Part shown: in pieces, positions 12,560-26,187 of the stretch | Numbering within the stretch: the stretch's first letter is position 1 | How the letters are laid out: the number at the start of each line of letters is the position of its first letter | Assembly (NCBI GenBank): GCA_949358305.1 | Contig: OX442314.1 | Span: forward strand, 25,105,060-25,165,059 | Length of the DNA: 60,000 nt | Source of the DNA: Strigamia acuminata | Taxonomy: Eukaryota; Arthropoda; Chilopoda; Geophilomorpha; Linotaeniidae | Direction: 5' to 3' | Notes under the pieces: generated by a model | The model's database searches: none | The model's input: the letters and a program-made list of their open reading frames with translations, nothing else | Told to the model about the DNA's origin: nothing | Program-made: the position numbers and the translations under genes

Positions 12560-15500
12560 ATGGCATTTTTAACTTGTTTGAGTTACATGGTGACAACTTT
12601 AGTCTCCGTTCTATGTTACATCAATTCGCTGGATGGAGACTTTGTTCACGATGACATTGCGGCGATCAAAAACAATCCTGATGTGATGCCGGACACCAAC
12701 ATCGGGGATCTCTTCTGGAATGATTTTTGGGGGAGATCGATGTCCGATCCGAATAGCCATAAATCATACAGACCAATTACTGTGTTGACCTTCAGGTAAG
12801 AAATAAAATTCGTTTTTTATTTCTAGTTTTTTTTTTTTTTTTTGTAGAAAAATTGTATTTTTTTATTATTATTTTTTTATTTTATTTTTTTTTTCGAAAA
12901 AAATTAATAATTTGGGTGGAAAAAGGATTTTGTTTGTTTTATAAAATGGTTTCTCAATCATTTGTTTCTCTGTAAGTGATTGGTTTTTAATAATAAATAA
13001 AGCTGTCCATATACACTTAGTGGACAATGATGGATGACTAATGTTTGTAGTGCCACCTAGAAACCAATTCATCATGAGTTTGTGGTATGGCCAAACTGAT
13101 TTGTTTTCATGTGATCAAGTTTTATAAACAAAAGGAGACACAAATTGTTTCGAAAATATATTGGAACAGCCACTTTATACGAGGGTGTACTTTTTTTTTG
13201 GTAATTTGATTTGTCGATTAGTCACTGCGAAACGTCAAAAAATGCAAAATCAGGACAATTTTTAATGCTGTTGTAGTGTGTGTTTACTTTTTTGCCCCCT
13301 GGAGCTTCGCTGCATTACCCGCAGAAATGACAACTTAATTGAAATCGCATTTTTTTTTCTACATTGTGGTCACATACAAGGAATTATAGAAAAAATGTAT
13401 GAGTTTTGTTTATCTACGTTTCTATAAAATAACATTTTTTTTTCTGAAATTTCAGTAAAAAAAATAATAATAATAAAACTCGCAAAATCTTTTGAAAATT
13501 TCAATAAAATTTTTTTTTTTTTTTTTTTTTTTACAAAATTTTTATCAAACTCTTTGAAATGCTGACCCATCTTTTCAAACTGTTTTATTGAGTTTTGTAA
13601 CTGACAACACTGAAATGATAATTTCAAAAATGATTCTCCCCGTTATTCCTACGGGAAGTAATATATATATTTTTTTTAAGCAATACAACTCAAATTCTAT
13701 AAATCCTCAAGAATAAATATCAAGCAATGTCCACATTTCCTGTTCTAAAACTCCAATCTCGACTTTTATTGAGATTCATCTTTCATCTTTCATTTCCCCA
13801 TTGGTTTAGCATGGCCATATTAACTGTACACCCACAATCAGCAACTCCAAACCCTTGAAACCATCTAAATATAGGCTTTACTTTTTTTGAGTGAAGGAAA
13901 AGGAGGAGGATTCAAAAAGATGAGATCTTAACATACAATTTTCCTTCTTGAAACCCACTTATTTTTACCAGGAAAAGAAAAACACATTTCTCACCTAAAT
14001 ATAGTCACACACTTATTCCAAAAATTTAATCTTTAAGGAAAATTATAATAAACATAATTTGAAAACTTTTCAATTAACTGGAAAGAAAGACCAAGTTTTA
14101 TGTATCAGGAAATAAAGAAAGCGAGAAAAAAGAGCCAAATTACTTTCCTCTTCAAATAAAAGACTCCACAATAGCCATAATTACTGCAAACCACAATCCT
14201 GATGCATTGCTTACAAAATTCATTTATCCAGTCTTGCACTGCAATCTCTGTAGGTTATTAGGTGGGTGCTATGACTGAAAATAATGTAATAAACACAGCA
14301 TAGGCTACATGGGAAGAAGAAAAAAATCTAGATTACACTCAAGCCTATTAAGGCGGGGCTTTGTTAATTGTTAGTACCGCTGTTTCCCACTAGAGGGCTA
14401 CTGATAATGGATAGGCGAGGATGTGTGAGTGGAAATATAAGTTGTGAGAATTTTGGTGATGGTATCCTCGTTCCTGAAGAAGACAAAATTATTTTTAATA
14501 GTGTACAGTGAAAGGGGTTTGTCGCCTTCATTCAACCCTGTGTCACATGCCACAGATTGAAAATGATAAAATAAATTGAGCAATTTTTACTCAACTTAGC
14601 GCATGATGGTGTGTATTCAAATTCTTGTTTTAAAGCGTGTGTTAATTGCTGCAATATGGCATGCAATAATGCCAATAATTACAAGTGATAATAGAAACAA
14701 TAATGAGGGTATTAAGAGTTGCAAGTGCTAAACATTCGGTGGATTCACAACTGATTTGCATTCCGCATTTTCAACATTGGGTGAAAAAAACAAAAGAGCG
14801 ATTCAAAAATGAAATTAACAAATGCGAACTCCCGAAATAATAATGTTCTTTATTATTATTATTATTATTGTTATTATTATTATTTTGTCTTTGCTATATG
14901 ATAAGCTGAAGTCAGTGTGAATCATACGAATAGCGTGACTAAGCTGTTAAGTGGTGATCGTGGTGTCGACTTGTAAAGTATCGCATTGATGCATTTTGAT
15001 TTGTTCGTTTGCTATTAAGCGCGTTCAAAATTTTTGTCTTTACCGTTTCTATAAATGGAATGGTCATTAAAAACAGTCAAAAACTATCGCCAAAAACCGC
15101 AAAAACAAAAACGAAGCTGGAGTTGTTTTAGAAATGGTTTATGCCGGGTTTTAGTTTTAACAACCAAATTCAAAATGGCCACCTCGAAAATTACATCGAG
15201 GGGTCAGACTTGTAAGTGTCGTAAATACTTTCATGCGAAGCATCCATCTCCAAAAATGTGAGTAAATGCTAAATTGTGTTCAAATAACCGGGTCACAGCC
15301 ACAATTTATCGGTTGAACTGGAAAAAAGGAGTTTTTATACACCATGTACTTGCACGATCGAGATGCAGAAACGATGTAACAAACAGGCCTAAAAATATTC
15401 ACGGTTAGGCACGTTTTTGCACACCGGCTGTTTATGTAAACGATATAAACAGAAACTTTGAACGCACCTAAGTAGAAACAACATGTTGTTATCTATCGTG

Positions 15501-18500
15501 CTTCTTTCTCCAAATTCGTGAACATTACAATGGCCACCTGGTGGCTGAGTGTCACGGATAAATAAAAGATGTCCTTCTCGTAGGCTTAAAACTGTTCTAC
15601 TGGAAAATTAGAAAGAAACGGGAAATTTTATGGAAAAACCGTTCAACTTTACGTTTTCCCACAAGTGTTGAAATAGAAATAGAAAAATTCACGTTTATTG
15701 CATGGTTTGGTTGGTTTAGAAGGTGAACTAAACACTCAACTAACCGCATGTCCCGTTTAAGGTTGTCCGCACGAAGAAATCGATTAAGAAACAGTGGGGT
15801 GTGTTTTTAAATCAGCGGTTTCTATTCAGGTCGAGTCATTTGAGCAGTTTAATTATATTTAATTAAATCATGTAATTACCGCACTTAAGGCAATTACAAT
15901 GCCTTGCTTGAAACTTCACCGCTCTTCACCACCACACCGATATTCCAAGGTATACAAAACCACTCGTGTTTATAAGGTGGATCAATCTACTTTCATACCT
16001 TTTATCAAGCAATTTGCTCCATTATAACCAAAACCTATAACAGCTGCAGTCAAAGTTGTTCAAATGGTTTGTGGTGTTTCTAAGAGCCAAAAAACATGCG
16101 AGATCAGCTAAAAGCGAAACTTTGAATGCACGTCACAATGGAAAATCGAAATGCCAATACTAGATTTCTGTACAACAACAACTAAAACGTAAAGATATTA
16201 GATATAAAAAAAAAGAAAAAAAATATATAAAAAAAATAAATAAAAGCAACTTTGACAATCTGTCTAACGTTCAATATCGGAACAACTCAACTCGGCGAGA
16301 GTAAACGCCATTTAATCCAGCATTTTGCGTTTACTCTTGTGACAAGCTACATTTTGTTGCTCATAGAACTTTTTTTTCGACTTGAACGACAACCGTTGAC
16401 AGCTGAGAGAATATACGATAATTTGATATCATTTGATTTCTCTCCCTGTCAGCGAATTGCGACTCCAACTTCAACCTCACAGACAGGGGGGGATAGTGAT
16501 AGCAAAAGATTCTACTTCCCCACCTGCACTAACACTATTTTATCATCGCACAAGTCTTTCAAACAATCTATTTGACGTCCAACATACTTCATACCACATA
16601 GAAATTCGATTTTTTTTATTTTTACGTGTCAGAATGTGTGATTATACATGATTTATCCATAATGGATATTTGATCTCGTGTCGTCGGCCCGGAACTCGTG
16701 GGATTACTGGTTAATCTAGTTAACTGTTTATTTTATTTGCGCGCTTTTTATCTTTGCAGGTTTAATGTGGCGATTGACGGCTTGCAGCCTTATGGGTTTC
16801 ATGTTGTCAATGTTATTCTACATGCGTTGGTCACGTTTTTGTTACTCAATTTGACGCAAACTTTGTTCGGATGGCGCTGGTTGGAGATGATGCTTGTGGG
16901 TCTGCTCTTTGCAGTTCATCCCATTCATTCCGAAGCGGTAAGTTAAAAATTTATACTAAGTTTAAGTTGCGTCTAACAATTTTGTGCGTTCTCGAACAAT
17001 TTTTTTTTTTATTAAACACTTTTTGTTGCGAGTCGAGCAAAACTTTAAAATGCGTAATACCGTACTGCCTCGATTTAACGCCGGGGCGTTTATTCATTTT
17101 TTCTAGTTGACCCCCCCGGCGTTCATTCAAAGCCCGGCGATTATTCGCGCCGGGCGTCTACCCGAAAAAAAAAAATTGGAAAGCCACTCATTGCTAGCTA
17201 TTCTTCGATGTTTCGACCAAAAGACCTCTCAAAACGTTTAAAAAACGTTTCAACCCGGCGTTTAAACAAACCCGGCGTTCATTTAAGGCCGGCGTTTATT
17301 GCCATTTCGTCCTCAGTTTGCCCGGCGCTTAATCAGGAGCCGGCGTTTAGATACGACCGGCGTTAAATCGAGGCAGTACGGTAATTTAATGATGCAATAT
17401 CTTGTTATGGTAATTGGCTCGTGTTTTTTTGTTTGTTAATATTTTATGAAATTTAAGTGAGTTTCATGAATGTACAAGATTTTAATTCGTTTAGCAAATA
17501 CAGAAGGAGATTAATAACCTTTGGGGCCCCAGACATCTTGAGGGCCCCACTGGGGGCTCAAAGCGTGAAATTGGATCATTCCGTGTGATATAAAAGTACT
17601 TTGTTCAGTGAAAAAATTTATTATTGACAAAATAATAGAAAATTGGGCCCCCTAAATCTTGGAGCCCTCTGGTAGTAATCGGGGGTGCAGTGCCTACGCT
17701 TGACAGCGGCACGCGAGCCAAGGGGGGCCCACGATAAGGTGTTTGCCTACAATTCCTGTTTTTCATAGTTTATGTTGTCCATTAAGTTTATAAAAAATCA
17801 CCGCTGTTCGGATAACCGGTCGTCCGCTTAACCGATGTTTGGATAATCGGGGTTTTACTGTACCGAAAATAGTGTTGATAGTGTGTAAAACACACTATCA
17901 ACAATGTGTAGGAACGGGCCTACAAGTTCAGCTTATATTTGAACACTCATAAAGACTCTTTGTAGGAGGCGCCTGGCACCCTTCTCTGCCTGGCGTTCCT
18001 CTTTGCCCGGCACCCCGCTTTGCCCGGCACCCCTTTGTTGCAGCCCAGTTAGCCCAATGGTAAAGGTGGGCCTGGGTACTGGCTTTCTTCGGTAAATTGC
18101 AGACTGACATGAGATGCTTGTGCTGAAAAAACTACCGGTAATCAGTTTAATTTTGACGTAAAATTGTAGGAATCGTGAAATAGTAGAATTCTTTTTGTAA
18201 AGCTGGAGAAAGATTTAAAAGAATATTAGTCTCAAGTGCTGTAAATGCTGCTTTGATTGAAGCAAGGCTGTTTCCAGAGTCAGCAAAAGTTTTGCTGTAA
18301 TTATGACACGATTATGCACTCATTAACCTTTTTCACAAAAGTTTTATGAACAAAAGAAATTCAACCTGAGACAAGAATAAATGAAAATGCAAATTACGCT
18401 AGGAAAGTTAAGTTTTGGTAATTATAACTCATTACACAACTTATGAGTGAAAGCTTAATTTTCTGAAATTACACTTTGTGTAATTCATGTCAAGTCAATA

Positions 18501-21500
18501 TACATACTGAAGGAAGAAAACACCTTTATTTCTGCGCAGGAACATAAGAAATTAATGACAGTCAAGCTGAATAAGGAAGTCTATTATTGTTTTCTTTAAC
18601 TTATGAATACTTTACCTGGTTGCAGCCCCGAAGAGTCAGTGCAAGTTTGTAAAAACAAGGAAATAATTAAGTAAATGGAACCGTCAACGTGCATTTCCCA
18701 AATCCTTTTTGTTTTCATCTGTCTACTTGACTCAAATGTCATTTGAATAATGTTATTTTTCCATTATTTTCCAAGTGTCTATTTAGTTAAACAAATGTTT
18801 CTTTGAAGATGCCATTACACGAGTAGATGGCTTTCTCTCTCTCTCTGTACATGCACTTTGAATTGTATTCAGCTTGCGATAGGAGAAAAAAATGTTAGCA
18901 CCCAGTTTTTATAAGTCCAAAATAAACATTAGAAATTCAGGTGTTGAAAAACAACAACAACTTTGTGTCTAACGATGAAAACTAGAATAACAGGGATTAA
19001 CATACTTAAGCGAATTTTCATTGATTTTTTCTTTTGTTTGTTATTGTGAAAACAATATAAATTTTAAATGTTCTTTAGCATTTTTATCTAATGTTTTTAA
19101 TTATTTATTTCAAATAATTAGGTGTCTGGAATAGTTGGCAGAGCAGATGTTTTGGCCTGTTTGTTATTTATCGGAGCGTACATGCATTACTTGAGGTAAG
19201 TAAATAAGGAACAAATGAAAGATAGGTTTGTGAGGGTGGACGGACGCTATTAGGGCGCGGGTCATTCCGATGGCGTGATACGTTGAGGAGAAAATAACAG
19301 AGAGAGGTGTGAACAGAGCTGAAACAATTGATGCGTCTGGCCAATCAGATGGTTTCAATGAAACTTGGAATTGGATCTAGTTCTAGAACTAGTTCTAGAA
19401 TCCGAAAATGGCGGCCTGTTTGCAAGAATTAACCATGTGGCAAAGTTTCGCCAACCAGATGTGAATCGACGAGAGTTGGAGTCGATCGTGATTGGTTGGC
19501 CCGCGAGACCCTTTCTTGCATTGTGTCGCTTATGGTACTTCAACTTGGAGTTGAAGCAGGAATTGGCGTCAACGTCAAAAATTTTTGGACGCAAGCAGCT
19601 TGCGTTGCGTCAGTTTTCGTGTGTTGCGTCTAGTGTGAACACAAGTGTGACTCTATACTCGAGTTGCACTCAAAAGGGCACCTCACAATATGTACTCCCA
19701 TTGGTCGAGCCAGTTTACTGGTGTAGTGATCCGGAAAAGTAGACCCAAACACCAAAATTGCATTACAATATACAGACATTGTAATCGATTGCCTAGGCAA
19801 CGGCCTAAAATTCAAACTTCCAGACGATGTAAGCAATAAACACAACAAACATGAGTTTGACATTTTTTAATGTGTAAAACTTCATTTTAATGATGGAAAT
19901 AAGATTTTTTATTAAATAAAATCAAAATAACATTAACTAAACTAGTCATAACAATCACAACAATAAATAAAAATCAAAACTACTTCTCCTAGTAGTAGTA
20001 TACAGTCTGGAGTTAGTAGTAAACTGGCTCGACCAATTGGAGTACACATTGTGAGGTGCCTTTTTGAGTGCAACTCGAGTATAGCTTAAGCGGTAAGCGT
20101 CACCATGGTGAACAACAGTGTAGAAGGGCCAATCTAAACACGGCCAACACAAGACTGGTCTCTCAATGATAGTTGAGACCTTTTATAGTTTATTCTTGCA
20201 CCGTTCTGCCTGCACCTCTCCCAGAGGTGACTTCCAGGACCGGCAAATCCTCCAGGTGGGTGGAGTTGCACTTGGTTAACCGGCGGTCACAAATTCGTGG
20301 GTTGAAAATAAAAAGGGAAAATCGTAATTTATTTAGCAGGAGCTCGATTGATCAAATGAGATTTAGCTCCAACGCACGGATTGTTAGCACTAATGGATTT
20401 TGCCTTTAATTAAAAGGCAGTGGCTACGTTGATGTCAGACATGAACGTATTATTTTAATGATGCGCTGCGATTGCTTGAGATTTATTTATGTCGGTTCGT
20501 TTCCTCAACGCATGTTTTCTCAAGACTATGTTTCGAGGTTTTATCTTCTATTTTCTTACATTTGGGGGGTTAAGGCGGGCCGTAGCCCCCCTTGACCCCT
20601 CAAATCTAACCTTATTCGTTTTTTATTCGTATTTTTTTGTATTTTCATCAATGTATCTCAATGCATCTCGCAACCAATCATAGCACGTCATGAAAATAAT
20701 ACGTTAATGTCGGACATGAACGTAGCCACATAGCCTTCCTCGCTGTGGAATACACAGATAATGCGTCTTAGCGAAACTTTTGGGATTATAACATGAAGTT
20801 AAGATGCTCAAAAAGTAATGCCAGTCAGTGCCGGATTATCTATTAAGCCACTAACAAATAAGCCTGGTTTAGGCACCCAGGTGAAATTATCAACTGAACA
20901 AGAAAAAACTTAGAGAATTTTCCACTTACGGTTGTCTTTATTTGTTGAAACCTAGGATTCGTGTATACCTAATATCTAAATGTTTTTGGCTTTTTGTGGC
21001 AACTAGAAATTGGGCCATAAAGCGTCACTGAATATGTGGTAACAATGTCACTATTTTTCATTTTAGAAGTATAGAATTTGATATTTCAACCATTGGCTCA
21101 ATCCCAAAAACTCAAAATTGGCAGAAGCTTTCTATCAGTTTACTCTTCAGTGGGTTTGCTATGCTAACCAAGGAACACGGCCTTACAATATTAGGCGTTA
21201 TGTTGTGTCATGAACTTTACATTGGATGGAAAGCTTATCGCAGGTAAGTTTATACTTTTGCTTTCAGTTGTAATTGTAATTGTGTCAGTAAAGGACAATT
21301 TTCACAGAAAGAAACAACTTTTACCATTGAGGATGTGGTTACCGATGGCTCAACGCGTGTTATTGATACTCTCAGCAGTAAGTGCAATAATAATGAGAAA
21401 TTGTTTCTTTGTAGAGGTATTGGAATGGATGTCACTTTTTTTTTTTTAGTCTTTCTTGTTACTTGTGTTCAGAATGAAAATTCTAAATAATTCGTTGCCA

Positions 21501-22133
21501 CAATTTTCTGATCAGGACAATCCGGCATCATTTTCACCACATTTTAAAACTAGGTAAAGTAGATTTGAGTATACTCTAACTCACTATAAGTTGGGCCTTT
21601 CTCTCATTGGCCGAGTAATTTCACTTGCGTAGTGATACAAAAAAATAGTCCAAACCACTAAAATTGCACTTGATGTACAGACATTGTAATCGAAAAACAT
21701 TGCATTATAAAATACAAATAAATTTAAATCATTTTAACTATTATAATAATCAAAAAAAATTTTAAAATACAAAACTACTTATCCAGGTGGCAGTACACAG
21801 TCTACAGTTAGGAGTAATGAGGTTCGCCCAATGGGAGAAAGGCCCAACTTATAGTGAGTTAGAGTATAGGTGCCTTTGTTTTCATCAAACAGAAATGTTA
21901 ATGATTTTTTTTCAGATTTCTGACATATGCATACTTAACAGCATTTAATTTTTGGTTATTACTTTCACCATTGACATTATCTTATGACTGGCAGCTGGGA
22001 AGTGTACCGCTTGTAGAAAATGTTAATGATCTTCGAAATATGTGGACATTACTGTTTTACATTATTCTACTACTTATCCTTTGGAAAATCTTCAGTCAAA
22101 CAGAAGTAGGAAAATTAATTTTAATTTGTATTT

Positions 22134-22168
<35 letters not shown>

Positions 22169-25100
22169 TTTGTCTATTTATTTATTTTCCAGGAAGACGA
22201 AGAATTTGTAATTTTTGCTAGTTTTATTTTGCTCGTTGTTCCATTCTTCCCTGCAAGCAATTTGTTCATAACTGTTGGTTTTGTAGTAGCAGAACGCATA
22301 CTTTACATTCCTAGGTTATTAGCCTTCCAGAGCTTCTCATGTGTTTCCAATAACTGCTTTCAATTATTTCTTTCAGCCTGGGTTTCAGTATATTGGTTGT
22401 TCATGGAGTTTGCCGCATATCTCGTCGTTGCAAAAACAGCAAACAAATCATCTATGCAGCGTTTATTATTTTAATATCTATTTTTACATTGAAAACATTC
22501 ATAAGAAACAAAGTGTGGCATTCAAGAGAAACTCTTTTTCAGTAAGTCTTCAGTAAGTTTCATTTAGGATTAGAATCACATATTCACATTTGTAGTCACA
22601 TTTGAGCTTGTACTCTGACATTTTGCCACACTCAACTAAGTAAATGGTTAATACAAATTGTCATTTCAGGTCGGGATTAGATGGTATGCCTTACAATGGA
22701 AAAATGCATTACAATTTTGCAAATTTGCAAAAAGACTTAAACCACACCGATTTAGCTATTAAACATTATCAAATTGCCTTAAGGTGAATATTGTTAATAG
22801 GTGCGTTCAAATTGTTAAAAGGAGAATTCACGTCTTCTTTTTTTCCTTTTCCATGGGTCACTTAAAGTGACCCATGGAAGTGACTCACTTATGAATCAAT
22901 GCCTTTTATTAACACAAGAACGGCCGGAATTTTCTTCTACCTAGAACGGCCGAAACGGGTCCTAATTGTCCAAAACTAATTTTATTTTTAAATTTCTTGA
23001 GCAAAATTGTTTGTTTTATAATTAAGCGTTCTCTGCTGCCCCATGGGGCCCTTCTCCTTCGAGAACTGCGAGAACTTATAAATCTGCTTCTGATTCATGG
23101 GACCCCCCCCAAGCCTTAATCCGGCCATGGGCCTTAATGCATAAGTTACTTGTTTATGGAAGATAAGGAGGTCAATTGGTACCTTATGCTTAAGTGACTT
23201 ATGATGCATAACTTTTATAAATGATGAAGAAAAATTTCGGTATTTCTGCCATCTGCAAGGCATTTAAGGAGAATAAGCCACTCATTTTCCTAGAATTGAA
23301 TGCACCTAATGTTAACTAAAAATCCAAAATTAAAATAAATTTATTTTAGTTTATGGCCACGTCATGCTAGTGCCCATAATAATCTTGGAACTCTAGTAGC
23401 CAATAGGAGCACAGCTGCTCATCATTTTCATAAAGCTATCGAGATCAATCCTAGACATCTTCGCGCACATTATAATTTAGGAAGTTTATTGCAGTAAGTT
23501 AGTCTTCTATGTTCTGTCCCGATACAACGTTGTCCTATTTCCAATTAATTGAGCCGGATTACGCCTAGACTGTGCTCTACTACGCGGAAAAGTAGTTCTG
23601 TTTATTTTCAATGAATTTCAGTGTAAAAAGTGATTAGAATGATGGATTTTATTTATTTGGTAATAAAATATTTATTTCATTTGGCAGGTAAACAAAGGTT
23701 TAGTTTTTTTATTGGTTGTTTTGCCTAGCTAGATAACAATTCTGGTGTTATGGACTACTTTTTGTACCACTACACCAGTGATACGGCTTGAATTAGGACA
23801 ACGTTGTATCGGGACAGAGTATAGGGAGTAAGATTTCTTGTGGAATTTGTCATAAGCATTTTTTGTGCTATTGCTTAGAAGCGAGAACCCAGCTCGATCA
23901 ATTCAACTTCTGGAACGTGTCTTGGAGTTGGATTCTTACAACAAAGATGCATCAACACTTCTTGCAAGACTATACACAGATGAGGGTCGTTTACAAAATG
24001 CAGAACAAGTACACCAAACCTTATTGATAGTTTATCCAAAAGATGCAGATGTTTATAATGAGTATGGTCTCTTTTTACAAAAATATGGTAAAAGTTAATT
24101 TTATGTGAAATCATTGTCCAAGTAGAAAGATTAATTGAGTAAATTTGTGTTTTAGGTAGGGGCAATGAAGCGTTGCATTACTTTCAACGAGCTATTAGCT
24201 TGCAGAGCAATCACACAATGGCTTTGGTGAATGCTGCTCGTTTGCTTCGTATTTTACATTACACTGGACAAGCGGAGGATCTGTATCAGAGGTAAATGAT
24301 AAGTTGTTAATCAAAACTACAAAATAATTCCAAAATGAATTATAGGATTATTTTATATAGAGCTCTGGAAGTACAAGAACACCCACTCGTTTTGAGCAAC
24401 TTGGGAATTTTATATTTGAACACGGGAAGATATTCAGAAGCAAAAAGCATTTTTGAAAAATTTTTAGCCAAAGATCCGGAAAATTTGGAAACTCGAGTTT
24501 ATTATGTGAGCATTGATTTGTGAATGCAGTAAATCAATTTATTGATATATATTTTTTTTATTCTGCAGGCTCAAGCTCTCATCAGACAGAGAAATTACAA
24601 GAATGCAGAAGATATATTGCTTAAAATCATTGATAAAAATCAGACTTATCGTGAAGCAATACATCAACTTGCTAATTTATATTTTCATATGAATAGAACA
24701 ACTGAGGTGAGAACTGTTTCTAAAACTTTGAAAGAAGGAAACGTCTGCTGCCAGAAGAAAATTACATGGCATTCTAACATAACATAGTCAGTGCTGGATT
24801 ACCGAATAAGCAGTGTTGTATCTCGTTCATCAAATCGCGAACTAGTTCAAGTTTGCGTTCATCACCATGTGAACTAGTTCACATTCGCGAACTTGAACCA
24901 ATAGTTCAGTTCACTTTTCAAATTTTTTTTTAAAAAATTGAAACGTTTTTTTTATGTTTTGTGGTATGCAGATGAAAAAAAAAAAACACTTTATTTTGTA
25001 AAGCAGTCGTTTTCATTGCTTTTAATGATGAATACGACTAATTTTGCCATTTTCGTTGTAAAAAGTGATCACATTGAATGTTTTGATGATGAAAACGTCA

Positions 25101-25742
25101 TCAAAACGTTTAAAACCAATACAAAAAGTTACGTTTTTGCGACGTTACGTTACATTTTGAACCGAAGCATTTCCTTCTCCAATAGACAATACCTTTGAAG
25201 AATTGCTGTAATAATAAGTAAATTAAAACTAAAACTTGATTATTTGTTACAGGCACTAACATACATACTTCAAATCTTAAAAAATTGTTCATTTGATGAT
25301 GTTATGTGTGGACAAGTTTATGCTGATTATGGAAGCATTCTCAGGAATTTAGATGACTTAGATACTGCTGCAGAAGTATGAATAAATACCAAAATTATGA
25401 CTCACATTTTAACACATTTGTAAAATATTTTCAGAGTTATAGAATGGCAATTCAAGTGAATCCCAATCTATCTCATGCACATCTTAATCTTGGTGTAATT
25501 TATCACTTGAAGGTTTTTATTTTAATAGAATTATTATAGTTTTTAAAGCTGTGTCCAAATTTATTATAATTTTACTGACTGTTTTATTGCAGCAAGATTT
25601 CCAGCACGCCTGGCAACATTACAGAACAGCACAATTGCTTGAGCCCCACAACCAACTCCTTTTAGACAATATGGAGAAACTCAGAAGAACAGAGCTCAGA
25701 CTAGCGGCATCATTAGGAAACAAGGAAGGGTCGTGTAGCTGA
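12560..25742 (+). CDS. TMTC: TMTC family protein (transmembrane O-mannosyltransferase with TPR repeats)
   Basis: Eighteen coding exons: 12560-12795, 16760-16937, 19122-19195, 21067-21243, 21308-21377, 21450-21553, 21916-22105, 22193-22314, 22377-22541, 22670-22783, 23350-23493, 23879-24087, 24156-24291, 24346-24505, 24569-24706, 25253-25375, 25435-25512, 25593-25742. All have GT-AG ends and phases agree, giving 855 residues. Family hallmarks seen: DGDFVHDD in the first luminal loop (acidic GT-C motif), HPIHSEAVSGIVGRAD, AMLTKEHGLT, NDLRN of the DUF1736 region, FFPASNLF and GFVVAERILYIPS. About ten membrane segments fill residues 1-440; the rest is TPR helices (for example HNNLGTL, LSNLGILYLNTGRYSEA, HLNLGVIYHLK). 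TMTC enzymes O-mannosylate cadherin-type substrates in the ER. Which of the four paralogues it is cannot be settled by eye. The start is the first ATG after a TATA-like box. Confidence 0.93.
17058..17383. mobile_element. Tigger/pogo-like MITE in TMTC intron 2
   Basis: Inverted ends TACCGTACTGCCTCGATTTA, with further matched bases (ACGCCGG), bound a 326-bp element. The inside is built from degenerate copies of CCGGCGTTTA in both orientations. The ends resemble pogo/Tigger termini (CAGT...CCTCG-TTA) and carry TA at each edge. No ORF. Confidence 0.7.
17806..17866 (-). mobile_element. Tigger/pogo terminal-repeat fragment
   Basis: Read on the minus strand: CAGTAAAACCCCGATTATCC followed by AAACATCGGTTAAGCGGACG, the typical end of pogo/Tigger elements. 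Only one end is visible, so this is a remnant. Confidence 0.5.
19311..19652. mobile_element. truncated TGTGAACA-type element in TMTC intron 3
   Basis: Strongly similar over more than 300 bp to the complete element at 31306-31736 (GTGTGAACAGAGCTGAAACA at the left, CTAGTGTGAACACAAGTGTGA at the right) but missing its left terminal repeat. Its right end abuts the family A MITE that starts at 19653, which suggests that the MITE inserted at or next to it. Open frames inside it are by-products of the repeat. Confidence 0.65.
19653..20084. mobile_element. MITE family A, copy 2 (TMTC intron 3)
   Basis: 432 bp, same 65-bp inverted ends and core as 944-1374, only a few differences and small indels, so it moved recently. 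It lies directly against another repeat to the left. Confidence 0.8.
21568..21870. mobile_element. MITE family B (TMTC intron 6)
   Basis: Inverted ends TATACTCTAACTCACTATAA, continuing GTTGGGCC, bound about 300 bp with TA flanks. The interior (GTAGTGATACAAAAAAATAG, then CCACTAAAATTGCA and CAGACATTGTAATCGA) is homologous to the interior of family A, but the terminal repeats are different. Confidence 0.75.
22138..22183. repeat. (TTTA)n microsatellite at the TMTC intron 7 acceptor
   Basis: About eleven TTTA units directly before the TTTTCCAG acceptor of exon 8; they form the polypyrimidine context of that splice site. Confidence 0.8.
23508..23823. mobile_element. MITE family C (TMTC intron 11)
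   Basis: Ends carry inverted CTGTCCCGATACAACGTTGT, flanked by TA, over 316 bp. The shared core of families A, B and D is present on the minus strand (CACTGGTGTAGTGGTACAAA, then AGTAGTCCATAACACCAGAA). Confidence 0.72.
24822..24912. repeat. GAACTAGTTC-rich dispersed repeat fragment
   Basis: Alternating GTTCA/TGAAC words with two GAACTAGTTC palindromes, in TMTC intron 15, preceded by CAGTGTTGTATCTCGTTCAT. Looks like the end of an hAT-type element, but no partner end was found. Confidence 0.35.
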
Positions 25743-25965
25743 AGTCACGAAGATATTAATGCAGAGAATTATTTTTACAAACTAATACATAGAGAACTGT
25801 ATGCTTTTGCATGAGAAATAGTTTAATGAAATACACCATCAGGCATTAGTTTATTATTAAGAACATACACACTACGACACATTAGTTGTTATAGATTGTA
25901 AATTAAGAAAATTAGTAGGACTGAAATGAAATTTGTGGAAAATATTGTAGTGTGTTATAATATAA

Positions 25966-25971
25966 AATAAA
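25966..25971 (+). terminator. poly(A) signal of TMTC
   Basis: AATAAA lies 224 bp after the TMTC stop codon in a T/A-rich 3' UTR; the only canonical hexamer close by. Confidence 0.5.
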
Positions 25972-26091
25972 AACTAAAGCGGCTCCCCCCACTTAAAACG
26001 CCAATTTGCCGCTTTTACGAAGTGTGGTGATGCTTTTGTTCACACTGTGTCCACACTTTCAGTAGACCAAAGGGGATTAAGGGAATGAAGC

Positions 26092-26187
26092 CAAGGCTGG
26101 ACTGGAAACAAATTTAGTACCGGGAAATCTGGACGAACCAGGCCACAGGGACAGGCTACGGTAGCCTGCCGGGCCAGTCCAGCACTG
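26092..26187. mobile_element. hAT-like MITE with 8-bp target duplication
   Basis: 96 bp between CAAGGCTGGACTGG and CCAGTCCAGCACTG, flanked by perfect direct repeats AATGAAGC (26084-26091, 26188-26195). An 8-bp duplication with CAGTGCTGGACTG-type ends is characteristic of hAT elements. Related to 33365-33551. Confidence 0.8.

Noticed and set aside
18030-18120. A-box-like TAGCCCAATGG suggesting a tRNA
   Set aside because: No B box or cloverleaf follows within the required distance.
19365-19742. 125-codon open frame on the plus strand
   Set aside because: Lies across two abutting repetitive elements; the related frame at 31506-31742 shows that it is repeat-derived.
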